This document shows positions 11,184 through 23,306 of a stretch of 64,000 bases of DNA, piece by piece. The number at the start of each line of letters is the position of its first letter. Positions within the stretch are counted from its first letter, which is position 1. The stretch is taken from contig KB445802.1 in the NCBI GenBank assembly GCA_000320605.2, positions 673,122-737,121 of the forward strand, in the 5' to 3' direction. The notes under the pieces are model-generated. The model ran no database searches. It had not been told where the DNA came from and worked only from the letters and a program-made list of their open reading frames with translations. Source of the stretch: Gelatoporia subvermispora B. Its lineage: Eukaryota > Basidiomycota > Agaricomycetes > Polyporales > Gelatoporiaceae. The position numbers were made by a program, and so were the translations under genes.

Positions 11184-11800
11184 CGTCCGCGCGCGTTCTG
11201 GAGTCGGTATTCGCACTCCGCGGCCTTCCAACAAGGATTCGGGTTGCCACGAGTTTGTGGACATAGGGAGGCAGCCGAAGATGAAGACGAGTTAGTTAGG
11301 TAAAGTATGGTGGTCACATACACTGCATAGCTTGACAGTTGTGGGTAGACAAGTCTCGTTGTCTCGCTCTCTGGTCTCACAGTACGCGTGAACTGTTCGG
11401 ACCGGGCAGCAGTTATGATATATGATCAATTACTTGTTCGCTTTCTCAAACTCCCTACGGGCGTGTTCGATAAATCAATGCATTACACTATGTACAGTAG
11501 CCAATTACAGACATCGACAGAGAGCAGACGGTATACATACGAGTCCTATAGGATGCACAGAATAGGCAAACCAAGCATCGGGAGTAGAGCAGCATGGAAC
11601 GTGGCACTCAGAGAGCAAGACAAGCGGACGGCAGTCAGATAGGAGGAAAGTCCAAGACAAGATCACAGCATAAATTTTGTGCTCAACGTTGCCGCTGACG
11701 AAGCTGGGACAGCGGTAGTCTCGAAGTGGTCGTTCTGATCGTCGTTGGCGACAAAAAGAGCACAGGCTCCAGCAACGAGAAGCATGGCGTCGTCGTCCAA
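11184..11800. other. Intergenic region with no recognisable gene
   Basis: Nothing coding is recognised. The right end is the 3' flank of the minus-strand zinc-finger gene that stops at 11801. Confidence 0.5.
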
Positions 11801-13553
11801 TCAGTCATAATCCTCTTCCTCCTCTTCTTCCTCGACGGGCTCCTCCACCTTCTTCTTTCCGCGCCCGGACGCAGGCTTCGCGCGCTTCGACGCGGAGCCC
11901 TTGGAAGCAGGAGCACGCTGCTGATGCACAGTTCGTCAGAACCATTCAAACTCTCCGTCCGTACAGATGCACGCACCTTGCGCTTCTTAGTCTCCGGCTC
12001 TGGCTCCTCCTCTTCCTCCATTTCTACATCTGAGCCGACAGCAGCGATCGCGTCGCCAAAGTCCTCGCCGGACTCCTCTGCCTCCTTCTTGGCGGCCTTC
12101 TTCCTCCCCGCCGCCTTGGGCTTCTTCTCTTTCACGGGTTTGTCCCCGCTCGTCTTCTTTGTGCGCTTCTTCGGTGCGGGCTTCTCGTCCTCGTCATCCT
12201 CGAGCTCATCAATATCCTCCTCCTACCATGAAAGGTGAGTCCTAGCTATGCTATATAGACATCAGGTGATACTGACCTTCGCCTTCTTTGCACGCGCACG
12301 TTTGGGCTTCGCCTCACCGTTCTCTTCTTTCTTCTTTCGTGGTGCGCGAGCGGCCTTCTTGCCGGTGTCGACCGCCTCACCCACGCCCTTGTCGTCCTCG
12401 GGGATTTCGCCCTCGTCCCACGCGCGCTGCACCTTCTCCTTCTCACCATCCTTCAGCTCGCCGTAACCATCGAGCTCGGATGGCGCGTCGTAGGATGTCT
12501 TGACGGATTGGATGATCGTGGGTGTTGCGCAGCCCCAGTGGTGCCACACGCTGTGGTGACGGATTAAAACGTCAACATTGATCGATCGAGTAGTATGAGA
12601 GGCACACGTACAAGGACTTGTGGCCTCGGAAGTCAACTTCGGAACCTAATCTGAAGAAGTCCTTGCCGATGTTTTCTGGAGGCACCAGTCAGCTTCATGC
12701 ATGACAGACAGTATACGTGCATCAGGCTTACCTCCACATGCTGTAGGCAACGAATAACCAGAAGTGTTAATTTGATGGCATTGGCCACATAGAACGTAAG
12801 ACATGTACCTTTACACTTCGCCCGGCCCTGACTCGCGTACTCCAACTTGAACACACCCTTCTTCGGGCTGCCATCTGAGTCCTCGTCCTTTTTCTTCGGA
12901 CCGCGCTTCTTTTTGGGTTTCTCCTCGTCGTCCTCCTCGTCTTCGTCCGCGTCTGGCTTGCGCGCAGTCTCGGGAATGTCCTCGTCCGCGACATGGCCGT
13001 CCTCCCATGCCTTGCGTACCTTCTCCTGGTCCTCGGTCTCCAAGTCCTCGAAGCCGTCTAAATCCTCTGCTTCCTCGTGGATTTTCTTCACATTGTTGAT
13101 GATTTTGGGTGTGACACAGCCCCAGTGACGCCATGAACTGCAATGAGCCACAAGACGCAGTCGAGAAGCGGTTCATTGCGCAGTTCACGTGCGGTCAGAC
13201 ATAGATTTGTGTTCGAGTCAGTTATGTCCAGAGTTTGAGTCTTCAAAGAGGACGCACAAGTTTGTGTTGCCCTTGATATCGACCAGAGTTCCGAAGCGCA
13301 GGGCGCCCTTGTCAATAGCAGTACCTGAACATTGCCCGGTGAGCGATCGCAAAAATCGGATTCAACATCGAACACGCACCTGCACATGGCTTGGGCCCTG
13401 TCCGACGAGAAACGACGCGAAAAACGCGATGAGCACCGACCACCCCGTAATCCAACCACGCACGGCAGCAAACGCACCTTTGCACTTGGAGCGCGCGCTG
13501 CTTGCGTACTCCAACCTGTAGCCCCCCTTTTTACCACCTTCAGTATCAGACAT
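11801..13553 (-). CDS. Protein with two PARP-type zinc fingers and a charged tail (Hpz-like)
   Basis: Exons, minus strand: 13478-13553, 13380-13397 (18 nt), 13258-13324, 12809-13137, 12732-12740 (9 nt), 12612-12675, 12277-12550, 11977-12222 and 11801-11920; total 400 residues. Each half holds a PARP-type finger. The first has the first Cys in SKCKG, the second Cys in PKPCAGT, then HWGC. The second has KCK, then ACGE, then HHWGC. Each second Cys is supplied by a micro-exon, so the fingers are complete only if these are spliced in. The rest is alternating acidic and Lys/Arg/Pro-rich tracts, as in DNA-binding tails. There is no ADP-ribosyl transferase domain. By family knowledge, fungal proteins of this kind (fission yeast Hpz1/Hpz2) are nuclear and DNA-break or replication linked. 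The start gives MSDTEGGKKGGYRLEYA, matching the usual finger onset. Confidence 0.88.
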
Positions 13554-14399
13554 GTTGCGAAATCGACGGCGGGGGAGGAGTGTGTGGGGAGATGGGACTA
13601 GCAATTACGACGGGTGGATGCTGGGCGTGGGCAGCCGGCGCGTTATATACATACAGTAAGGCTTCAAAGTCCGCTGGAAATTCGCGCTTGGGCACGCTCT
13701 GGCCGCTGCGCGCACGGGCCTCCCTGTCGCTCTTCTGATCCTGTGTCCATCGTGTCGCATTTTCCCTGCGATTTTGCGACGATTTCGACCAGAATGTCAG
13801 CGTGGGTTGACCTGGAAACTCCTTGTTCACGGAGGCTGTGGCTCGCTATGTGGGGTTAGGGTTTCCTCTGGGACCAGCCGTCGACAGCAACGTCTGCAAC
13901 GTTTATCTGCTTCGTCATAAATAAAACACCTTCTGCGCGTTTCTCGACTCACCATGGAGCCTTTGCCGCTACACATCAACTCTTCTAAACGGCGTGGCCT
14001 GGCAAGAGCAAAGTCTATTGCACTGCAGGCAGACGACTCTAGGAACATGCATCGATCTAAGCCAATGTACTAGCTTTTTGCAGTCATGGAGCATCTTATG
14101 AGTATCTTAGGGCTCCTCGAAATGCTTTCAGCTCAGAATATGATCATAACATGATCCGCGTATGAAAACTGTCCAGAGATTTTGGATGAGGCAGGACATG
14201 CCTAAGAACATCCATGATATACCGACCTTGGGACATACTAGCTAGATGTCGAAGATGGCCGCACTGTGGTTTCATACTTTCAAAATGTGGCACATTGACT
14301 CAGAACTGACAATCACATACGAATGCCCCGACAGATAAAATTGATCAATTCCCGCAATGTTTCGTAGCCCACGCCAGGCCCGTACCCAGCTAGTTGTAT
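13554..14399. other. Intergenic region with no recognisable gene
   Basis: The left part is the promoter of the minus-strand zinc-finger gene; a TATA-like GTTATATAC lies at about 13640. The remainder up to the tandem repeat shows no coding support. Confidence 0.45.
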
Positions 14400-15275
14400 C
14401 TTGATGACGGGCAACGTCGCGTCGGCCCACAGAATGCCGTCTCCGACACGACTGCACCACGGTCAAGCTTAGGATCTTGCCACGGTGGAATACTGCCTTC
14501 GCCCTCAAAGACGACCGTCGTATGCCAGGCGGTAGCAACGAACCAGCCGTCGTTGACGTCTGCATCTCAACCTGCAACTGCTACGTCATCATCCAGAATC
14601 TTTGTGCTCAATTTCTACCCGCTTTGGAATCTTGTCGCTGGTACTGTACCCACATGGACCTTGGTAATGGACAGTGCCGCCACACATAATGTCATTCTCG
14701 GCACGACTGCACCACGGACAAGTCCAAAATTTCGTGGAATACTGCCTTCATCCATCTCAAAGACGACCATCGTATGCCAGGCCGCAGCAACGAACCAGCC
14801 GTCGACGACGACGTCTGCATCTCAACCTGCAACTGATGCATCATGATTGAGAATCTTCTATGCAGACTTTCTCGTGTTGGGATCTTCTCGTTGGTACTCA
14901 CTTCAATCTTGAGGATGGACAACGCCGCCGGCACACAGAATGCCGTTCCCGACACGACTGCACCACGGACAAATTCAAAATCCTGCGAATTACTGCTCCC
15001 ATCCGTCTCAAAGACAGCCATCGTATGCCAGGCGGCAGCAACGACCCAGCCGTCGATGGCGACGTCTGCATCTCAATCTGTAGCTGCTGTGTCGGGACTG
15101 AGAATCCTCGGTGCATGCTTTCTACCCGCTTCGGAATCTTCTTGCTGGTGCCCACTTGGATCTACATAATGGGCGACACCGCCGGCATACAGAATACCGT
15201 TCTCGATACGACTGCACCACGGACCAGTTCGAAATTTTGTGGATTACTGCTCCCACTCATTCCAAAGACGACCAA
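14400..15275. repeat. Tandem repeat array, period about 253 bp, ~3.5 copies
   Basis: A shared anchor, ACTGCACCACGG, recurs at 14451, 14706, 14957 and 15211, giving periods of 255, 251 and 254 bp. Other conserved blocks in each unit are CAGAATGCCGT, GTATGCCAGGC and GACGTCTGCATCTCAA. The last unit is cut short before 15280. Units differ by substitutions and small indels, and the frames are interrupted on both strands, so the array is probably non-coding. It ends about 190 bp upstream of the C2H2/RING gene and may contain its promoter. Confidence 0.8.
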
Positions 15276-15461
15276 CTCTGACGTAGTTCTTGGACAAGTA
15301 TTGTCGGCACGTCAAGATGCTCCAAACGTTTCTCGTTCAACGGATTGAACACAAATCATCCGCGACATATAACTGCGGCGGACAGTCTTGCCGGCACAAC
15401 CCCTCCTTGAATCAGGACCTCACCGTATCCAAGCGTACAACACTATCAACACTGATTCAAG

Positions 15462-16426
15462 ATGTCTGATATACTCTACGTTGACATGGCATACTGCTCG
15501 CTCTGCGACCGCTACTTTCCTAGTTCCGAAGCCCGCGCAAATCATGTGCACTTGTCTACCAACCATCCTCGTTGTACCACCTGCAACCGACGCTTTGCGA
15601 ACAAGGCTTCTTTGAGAAATGTGAGTCGTCATCTACTAAGGGCTTTAATCAAATTGTGCTAACTGCTCACTGTGCAGCACTGGGTGTCTTCCTCCCGGCA
15701 CAATTACTGCGCCGTCTGCGAGAAGGACTTCCGAACAACTGCTGGCCTCCGGGCGGTACGTCTGTGATCCTCTGAGATTCTCTGTCTCGTGCTTACGACC
15801 TGCATAGCATATCGAATACGCAGCAGTTCACCGCGACGATACGGACGACGACTCGGACAACGATGCCGACAACATAGACGATTCCTATGAAGGATGGGAG
15901 GATGAACTTGGCCGGACGGTCTTCCCCGACGATGACCCGCCGGCGGACGACGATTTCAGTGCCGCGGATCCTTACGCCTCAGAAGACGAATACTGGGACG
16001 AAGACGAGGGGACCGACCTCGAGGAGGAAGCAGAGACGTACATGGGCTTCGCCGTCGTCCCGCCGGAGGCCCCTCGTCCTATTCTCTCGAACCCGGAGGC
16101 TAGGCCAGATGCCCCTGAAAAGGCTGCCGACGAGAAGAAGCAGGCTGACCGGGTGGAAATGCTACGAGAGAAGGCAGCCGTCTCGGGAATCTTATTCAAT
16201 TGTCCGCTGTGTCTCGAGCCGCCGATTGAGAGCAGCGCCACTCGCTGTGGTCATCTCTTCTGCACCTCGTAAGTGCATTTCCCTACTGTCCCCCTTGACC
16301 TCTCGCTGATTGGATGGATACAATAGATGTATTACTCAGTCTCTTGAGAGCAAGAAGCTGTGTCCAGTGTGCCGCACTTCCGCGGTGCCCAAACAACTCC
16401 GCAAGATCTACCTCTCTGCTGCATAG
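15462..16426 (+). CDS. Small C2H2-like/RING zinc-finger protein
   Basis: Exons 15462-15620, 15678-15755, 15808-16268 and 16327-16426 give 265 residues. Three finger-like units come first, with pattern CSLCDRYF...H, CTTCNRRF...H and CAVCEKDF...H. A strongly acidic Asp/Glu linker of about 80 residues follows. The C-terminal RING has CPLCLEPP, CGHLFC, C (on the last exon) and CPVC, that is C3HC4. RING proteins of this layout act as E3 ubiquitin ligases; substrate and compartment are not visible. It is the shortest member of a family that also occupies 54.8-59.4 kb and 61.6-64 kb. The start is the ATG directly before the first finger, as in the other members. Confidence 0.88.
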
Positions 16427-16786
16427 TGATGCAGTGGCGAATTAAGATATCTATATCACTTCCACATACACTGCACCTGTACTTAGATAATGATACGATT
16501 ATTTCCTCTGCATATGACCGCACTGAGGTCCCACAAGGCAATATTTCGCCAGAGTAAGGAAATAAGGAGGATCTAGCAAAGCACGTGTTTTTGAGCTGGA
16601 TGTAATGGGCGCTAATACCAAAGTTGTCGGGGGCGAGCAACCTTTCGCAACGTCCGCCATTGCGCGGACCTCTTTCCTGTGCATACTTTGTGCTACGCTC
16701 GCTATTCGTGCTGTTTGATCTTGGAATACTATTGCTTGATTGTCTGGGAATAGCCTTTCGAATCGGTCCTCCGGGCACTACCCGAG
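16427..16786. other. Intergenic region upstream of HIR1
   Basis: No gene is recognised. This 360-bp gap is the 3' flank of the RING gene and the promoter of HIR1. No TATA box was identified. Confidence 0.5.
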
Positions 16787-19700
16787 ATGAAGTTCACAAA
16801 ACCAGCATGGGTGATGCACAACGGTCAGTAGACCAGCCGTTGATTAGTCGCTACGAAGTATTCATGGATCCAATCGCAGACTCGGCTATGCGGGGCGAAC
16901 AGAGCAAACGGCTCTCGATATTCTCTGTCCACGTCCACCCGGACGGCTCGCGCATTGCAACCGGCGGACTGGACGCCAAAGTTCGAATATGGAGTACAAA
17001 GCCTATACTAAACGAGGCGTCCGAGAAGTCTGGACGACCGCCGAAATCGCTGTGTACGCTAGCGATGCATACGGGCCCGGTTCTTGTCGTGCGGTGGGCG
17101 CACTCGGGGAGATGGCTCGCGAGCGGGAGCGATGACGAGATTGTGATGATCTGGGACTTGGACCCGTGAGTGGGGTTGATGCTTGCACGGCGGGATGGTT
17201 ATCTGACATTGAGGATATGAAGGATGGCGAGAGGAAGAGTATGGGGCTCCGACGAGGTGAACGTCGAGGGCTGGAAGCCTTTGAAGCGACTCCCCGGACA
17301 TGAGAGTGGTACATTATTCCATTCCACCGACATTCGCATCAATCTCAGCGTGCATCTCTATAGACGTTACAGACATTGCGTGGTCACCAGGAGATAGATA
17401 TTTGGCTACAGTTGGGCTTGACTCGCAGGTTTTGATATGGTGTGGGTTCACGCTTGGTGCGTTTGCAGCCCGTGCAACTTCTCTTAGAGTTAACTCTTAT
17501 GGTGCTCAGAGCGACTACACAAAATCGACCAACACCAAGGTTTCGTGAAGGGCGTGTGCTGGGATCCAGTAGGAGAATTCCTCGCAACCGGTTCAGACGA
17601 CCGGTCGGTCAGGATCTGGAGGACGACGGACTGGACCCTTGAAGCCGAAGTACGAAAGCCCTTTGAGCATTCTCCTGGCACATTCTTCAGGCGATTAAGG
17701 TCAGATATCTTTTTTGAGTTCTATTTCGGACATGCGCGCTCAATATTAGCAGTTGGTCTCCAGACGGTGCACATATCACAGCGTCGAATGCAACCAACAA
17801 TGAGGGCTATGTGTTCATCGCGGCCGTCATTTCGCGGAGCACGTGGACGTCAGAGATCAGCTTGGTTGGGCATGAGAATACCGTGGAGGTAGCGGTGAGT
17901 AAGGAAGTAACCGGCCCAATAGCACATATCTCATCACTCGCAACCAGGCGTACAACCCTCATGTTTTCCTCCGTGATCCATCGCAGCCGGTGGTTGCTGC
18001 AAACATCTGTTCTGTGGTTGCCCTCGGAGCCGACGACCGCGCAGTGTCCGTATGGCAGACAAAGTCAGCGAGGCCGCTAATCGTAGCCAAGGAAGTCTTT
18101 GAGCGGCAGATCATGGATCTTAGCTGGTGCGTCGAATGCACGTGTTAGGCGGGCGTTGTTCTCATTGCGGAGCAGGTCGCAGGATGGCCTCACGCTCTAC
18201 GCCGTCTCCTCGGACGGCACTCTCGCTGTGTTCAGCTTCGATACCGACGAGCTCGAGGGCATCGCCCCGCAGTCCGCGCAAGAGCAGTACCTCAAGAAGT
18301 TCGGCTTTGTCACTCCGCCGCTCCCCACGGGCTTCTCGCACCAGGGCCAGCAGAACTCGCGCATGACCCCGCCGCCGTCTCCCGGCCGCACGCAACAGAC
18401 TCAGAACGACTTCGACGCGACGGTGAACGGCATGGGAGGCGAGCAGATCAACAAGCTGGTCGCGAAGCGGAAGACGAAGAAGCGCATCCAGCCTACGCTC
18501 ATGCCGAGCTCCGTCCCCTCCGCGGCTGTGCCCTCCGCCTCGAACGCCCCGAGCTCGTTCGCCGGCACCGCGGCCTCGGGCGCGTCCGCACGCTCATTCG
18601 GTGAGGTGCCCGCACTCCCTCCGCCGCCATCTGCGCGCCCGCCGAGCTCGCACAGCCACGCGGTCTCGCCGTTCGGCGCGGCTGCGGGCTTCGGAGACGA
18701 GGATGTGGAGATGTTCCCATACGACATGGACATGGAGGTGCGGATCAGCTCACTCGATACGAGCACACAGGCGAGCGGCGCGAAGGGCAAGCGCCGCGCC
18801 GCGGAGATGAACGACGGACTTGTGTCTGCGAAGCCACGCACGCTTGGCGGGGACCGTGTGCGGGAGTCCGTGCAGGTGAAGGAGATCGCTGCGGGAGTAG
18901 CTGGAGGGGGGTTAAGTCTTTATAGTGGAGAGCCAAGCCTCATGAGTAGGCTCCCTGTGCCGTCCTTATTGACGTATCTGAAGGCCACGATCGAGGGGAG
19001 CGAGGATGTGTTTGAGGGGCGGAATCCGGAAAGCGAAGGTGAGTTTCTGATATTGGATTACAGTACTGTTACTGAGTCCTCGCCAGGCGTCGTCGAAGTG
19101 CTCTTTGCAAGTGGCGGGAAGCAGACCCAATGGTTGGACTACTTGCCGTCGCCTATCCTGGCTGTTGCAGCGACCCCGGTTTTCTGTGCAGTGGCAATGC
19201 AGGATGGTAGCGTCAATGTCTATTCGCATACGGGCAGAAGGTCAGGACACCCGTGGCCACGTTGTCCTTTCGATTTGTGCTGATGTGACATCTCAAGGAT
19301 GATGCCCACGCTGAGCATAGGCTCGGCGTGCTCAGCGCTCAGCGCATCCCGGCATTTCCTCATGCTCTTGTCATGCACAGGGCTTCTATATGTCTGGTAT
19401 ATTCCAGTCCCGCCTACTGTATCGAGCATCTGCTGACCCGTGGTGTAGGAACGTCAAGAAGCAGTGTTCCGCATTCCCTCCCGTCTCTGTCTCAGCTATT
19501 CTTGGCTCTTCCCCGAACTGCACCATCATCTCGTCCAGCGTGCGCCCGAATGGCGCTCCAGTCATTCAACTTTCGAACGGTGTTGCACACTCGTATGACA
19601 CGTCTCTCGCGTCGTGGGTGAAGCTCACGGAGGTCTGGTGGGCCGAGGGCTCAGACGCGTGGCAGGGTCGGCAGCGTGCCACGCAGTTTGCGAGCAGAGG

Positions 19701-20228
19701 CGTGCTCAGCGCGTTGGAGAGCTCGATTAACGAGCACACTCCGCCTGTGGATGGCGCCGAGAAGGTGCGACCCACGTGGTGGAACGCTGCGATGACCCTC
19801 GGCCATCTGGAGGCGCGGTTGCATGCTGCGAAGGTACTCGATAGTCCGCAAGAATACAAGCAGACGCTCCTGCTTTACGCGAAGAAGATCGCGGATGAGG
19901 GATTCCGTGCGAAGGCGGAGGAGCTCGTGAAGGAGTTGTTTGGTCCCGTGTACTGGTCGGTGGACCTTTTTCGCTACACTGCGTCTTGGAAGCTAATATT
20001 ACTCACAGGCGTCCCGGGCGGGACGAGAGCTGGTCACCTGCGACGCTAGGTATGTCAAAGCGGGATCTCCTGAAGGATGTGCTTGCGGTCTTTGGTGAGT
20101 TGCGCGTGCTACAGTGAGACGTACGCGGTCCGTTGACATTAGAGGCTGGTCTAGCCCGGAGCAAAACCCTGACTAAGCTCGCACTTGACTGGCAAGATAT
20201 GCTCAAGCGCGCTGCGAACGGGGAGTGA
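16787..20228 (+). CDS. HIR1: HIRA-type histone chaperone subunit (HIR complex)
   Basis: Thirteen exons: 16787-16823, 16880-17165, 17223-17308, 17364-17456, 17510-17699, 17750-17894, 17948-18126, 18176-19038, 19087-19240, 19298-19396, 19449-19955, 20009-20094 and 20143-20228; 936 residues. The start MKFTKPAWVMHN matches the HIRA N-terminus. WD40 blades fill the first 380 residues (HPDGSRIATGG, SGSDDEIVMIWD, WDPVGEFLATGSDD, VSSDGTLAVFSFD). A long low-complexity middle follows, and then the C-terminal Hira domain (LDYLPSPILAVAATP, and EVWWAEGSDAWQGR near 19650). It works in the nucleus in replication-independent H3-H4 deposition with Hir3 and Asf1. Length and order are normal for fungi. It shows no sign of decay. 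Confidence 0.95.
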
Positions 20229-20930
20229 ACTCCCCCACATGCTGATCCATACATTCTTGAGCCGCAAGACGTATCCTATCTTCGATTGCCGACTGCCTTC
20301 CCGTGATACTGATCGCAGCGTTGCGATCTTGTCGCCGGCGGCAAGTCGAGTGCGTAATGTCGTCCTTGTAAAAGTACATTTCCGGAATTGTTGTAACCTC
20401 TATCGGGATGTTCTCTATCATTATTACTGCAGACTTCACTGCTTCCAACTAGAATCCGATATGTACTTGTTGAATTGGACTTTCCTCGGTGCTTGGCGAC
20501 TTGCTTACTGGATGTAAGTAGTCTGCGACGCGAGCACGTGCTCACGGGACGGGACAAGAGCATGAGGCTAAGTGATAGAAGCGGCCGTTTGTGTGTTATC
20601 GCGATACCGCCTCCACCACATTTACCTTCTGTTGCACGCTGTTGCACGATCCTCCAGACGACCCACATGAAACAAGGTTGCTTCCTGAATGCTATTGACC
20701 ATGCGACCATGCGCGAGCCGCTGCTCCAACTGAGTGGCTAGTACTTTCCGAACATCAATACAAGACCGGCCATCCAAGGGCATCAGATACGAGGTTATGG
20801 CGGATATTGCGTTTCTGACTAGCGGAGGCGCAACCATATGCCACAGCGACATCATGATTCTGACCGAAGGACGGATATAAAGCCAGTGAGGTGGACAAAG
20901 TGCGTAGCACGCGTTGCTCGTCGCACAGAC
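20229..20930. other. Intergenic region with no recognisable gene
   Basis: Spacer between HIR1 and the carboxypeptidase gene. Only short frames are present. A TATA box at 20876-20881 precedes the carboxypeptidase start. Confidence 0.5.
20876..20881 (+). promoter_or_regulatory. TATA box of the carboxypeptidase gene
   Basis: TATAAA lies 50 bp upstream of the ATG at 20931, in the sequence GGATATAAAGCC. The position fits a short 5' leader. Confidence 0.6.
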
Positions 20931-22858
20931 ATGCTTCTCTCTGCCGTTGCAGCGCTCCTGGCGGCCCTACCGGTTGCGCCTGCCCTTGCTGGACAATTTC
21001 CCGTCGTAAACGGCGTCATCGGAGGCGTGCGCAGCCTCTCAGACGCGCCGACCAAGGTCGACGCAAAGGTCGCCCCCGCTGCGTCGTCGACACCGACTCC
21101 TGGGAAGTTGCGTGTTGTAGAGAACAGCGGAGTATGCGAGACCACCCCTGGAGTATACCAAGCGTCGGGATATGGTGATATCACTTCGAATGAGAGCGTT
21201 TGGTATGTCAACTCGCGGAATTTGTGGTGCTGACGAAAGAGTGAATTGATATATGATTAGGTTCTGGTTCTTCGAGGCTCGAAACAACCCTGATACAGCA
21301 CCTCTCACTATCTGGCTGAATGGAGGGGTACGTATCACAAGTTTTGTAGATGTGGTGCTGACTGACCATGCGTCCAGCCTGGCAGTTCCAGTATGATCGG
21401 CTTGTTCCAAGAACACGGCCCATGTCGTATTACCAATGACAGCGAGAGTGTCACTTTGAACCCCGAGTCGTGGAACGAGGTCTCTAATATGTATGTTTAG
21501 GTTGCCTAAATCCCAATTCGTCAGTATCCGGTAACTGACAATAATCTATCACAGGCTGTACATCGATCAACCTATCGGAGTTGGTTTCTCATACGGCTCG
21601 ACAACCGTTGGCACGTCGCAGGAAGCTGCCTCCGATATCTGGCAATTCCTGCAAATTTTCTTCTCTGACTCCCGATTCAGCAAGTACCAGCAGAGGGACT
21701 TCGCCCTATGGACCGAATCGTAAGTCACGACTGTTCGCATAGTGGCGGACCTTTGATCCTCACGATTGTATAGCTACGGTGGCCATTACGGCCCGACATT
21801 CGCGGCGTACTTCCTACAGCAAAATGCGGCTATTGCGAACGGTAGCATCTCTGGCCTGCCCATCAATCTCAAATTCCTGGGCGTCGGAGACGGGCTCACG
21901 GACCCGCTCGCTCAGTATCCCGGCTATATCACATATGCTGGCTCCAACTCATATCATCCTCTCGTCTCTTCTTCTGAGATCAGTAAGGCGAACACTACGT
22001 GGACTGAATCTGGAGGCTGTAGGGACCAGGTAGGCTCTCTTCCGGATATTGCACCTGCTAGCCCATTATCAGTATGTTTCCGGTGTCTTAGATTACGGAG
22101 TGCTACAATGGTGGTACCAACAAGGTGTGCTCCTCAGCACAGAGCTTATGCAACGACCGCATCCTGAGCCCTCTTGCGGGCAACTACGATGTGTACTTCA
22201 TTCTTGCGGAGAACCCTGATCCCTACCCGCCGGACCTCACACCATACTTGACGAACAAGACCATTGTATCCAAGATCGGCGCGCAGCAGACGTGGACCGA
22301 GACGAGCGACACGGTGTATGATAACTTCGCGTCTACGGGCGATTGGATGCGCAACTCGAGACCAGATCTGGAGACTGTTATCGATTCAGGTGTGCGCACC
22401 ATCGTATTTGATGGCGACGCGGTCTGTCGATTCCTCTGCGATCCCTCAGCCAAATGCGCTGACTCTGATATTCACAGGATTACATCCTGAACCATGACGG
22501 AGTCGAGAACATGGTACGCTCCTTCAGTATTCTATGATAGCCTCTGGTACTAACGAATCCGTGCAGACTGCGCAGTTGCAGACGAAGTTTAGCGCTGAGT
22601 TCAACAGCCTGCAATTCACGAACTGGACCATCGCAGGGCAGCCGGCGGGCCTGTTCAAGAACGCTGGGACGTTCTCGTATGTTCGCATTTTCGGCGCGTG
22701 AGTTCATTTCCACTTCTTCAAATCACTTCGAAACTCACTGGCGCGCGTGAAGTGGACACGAGGTAGCTGCGTACAGACACGGCAGTCTTGCGTACGGCCA
22801 GGCGGCGCTGCAGATGTTCACGCAGATCATGAGCAACTCTTCCCTGTTCTCAACGTAG
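20931..22858 (+). CDS. Secreted serine carboxypeptidase (peptidase family S10)
   Basis: Exons 20931-21202, 21261-21327, 21378-21490, 21555-21719, 21774-22029, 22092-22421, 22478-22513, 22567-22697 and 22753-22858 give 491 residues. A signal peptide covers residues 1-22 (hydrophobic run ending PALAG). Family motifs are intact: WLNGGPGSSS (oxyanion hole), ESYGGHY with the catalytic Ser, the catalytic Asp in FDGDADYILNH, and the catalytic His in AGHEVAAYR. Many N-x-S/T sites support secretion or a vacuolar route. It removes C-terminal residues from peptides, typically at acid pH. Exon 7 is only 36 nt and carries residues next to the active-site Asp. TATA box at 20876. Confidence 0.94.
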
Positions 22859-23306
22859 AGGAGGTTGGAGGACATTGTGTACTATTCAGGAGAAGCAACA
22901 ATGTGTACATTTTTTCAATACAAATCACTGTGGATCTGCATAGGAATACAACTCGGCTCACTACTAGATCTGTTCTATGGCATATCCACCGAGCACCGTC
23001 AGGTGTATTGTTGCGAATGTCGTATAGAGTGTGCATCCGTGGTTTCGGCTATTGTGTACACCTCCCCTCTTCTTCTACATCGACCAGTGCGTTGATTGAG
23101 TCTGAGGCTGCGGACTTCCACGGCGACTTCACCTTTCATAAGGAGTCCGGGCAGTCGGGCCGAAGCCGTCCATGGCCGTTAGAACCCCGCGCCTCATGTT
23201 GAAATTGAATCTAGTTGTCTGGCCCAAGCCACATCCTCGAGTGTGCTAGCTTGGGAATTGCAAAGAGCCTCCCTTGCTATTCAGCCCGTTGGTATTATCC
23301 AAAATT
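22859..23306. other. Intergenic region with no recognisable gene
   Basis: 3' flank of the carboxypeptidase gene and promoter of the mitochondrial carrier gene. No coding or structural signal was seen. Confidence 0.5.

Noticed and set aside
12248..13128. Plus-strand Ser/Phe-rich frames opposite the zinc-finger gene
   Set aside because: They are reverse readings of the Lys/Glu-rich coding exons and have no independent support.
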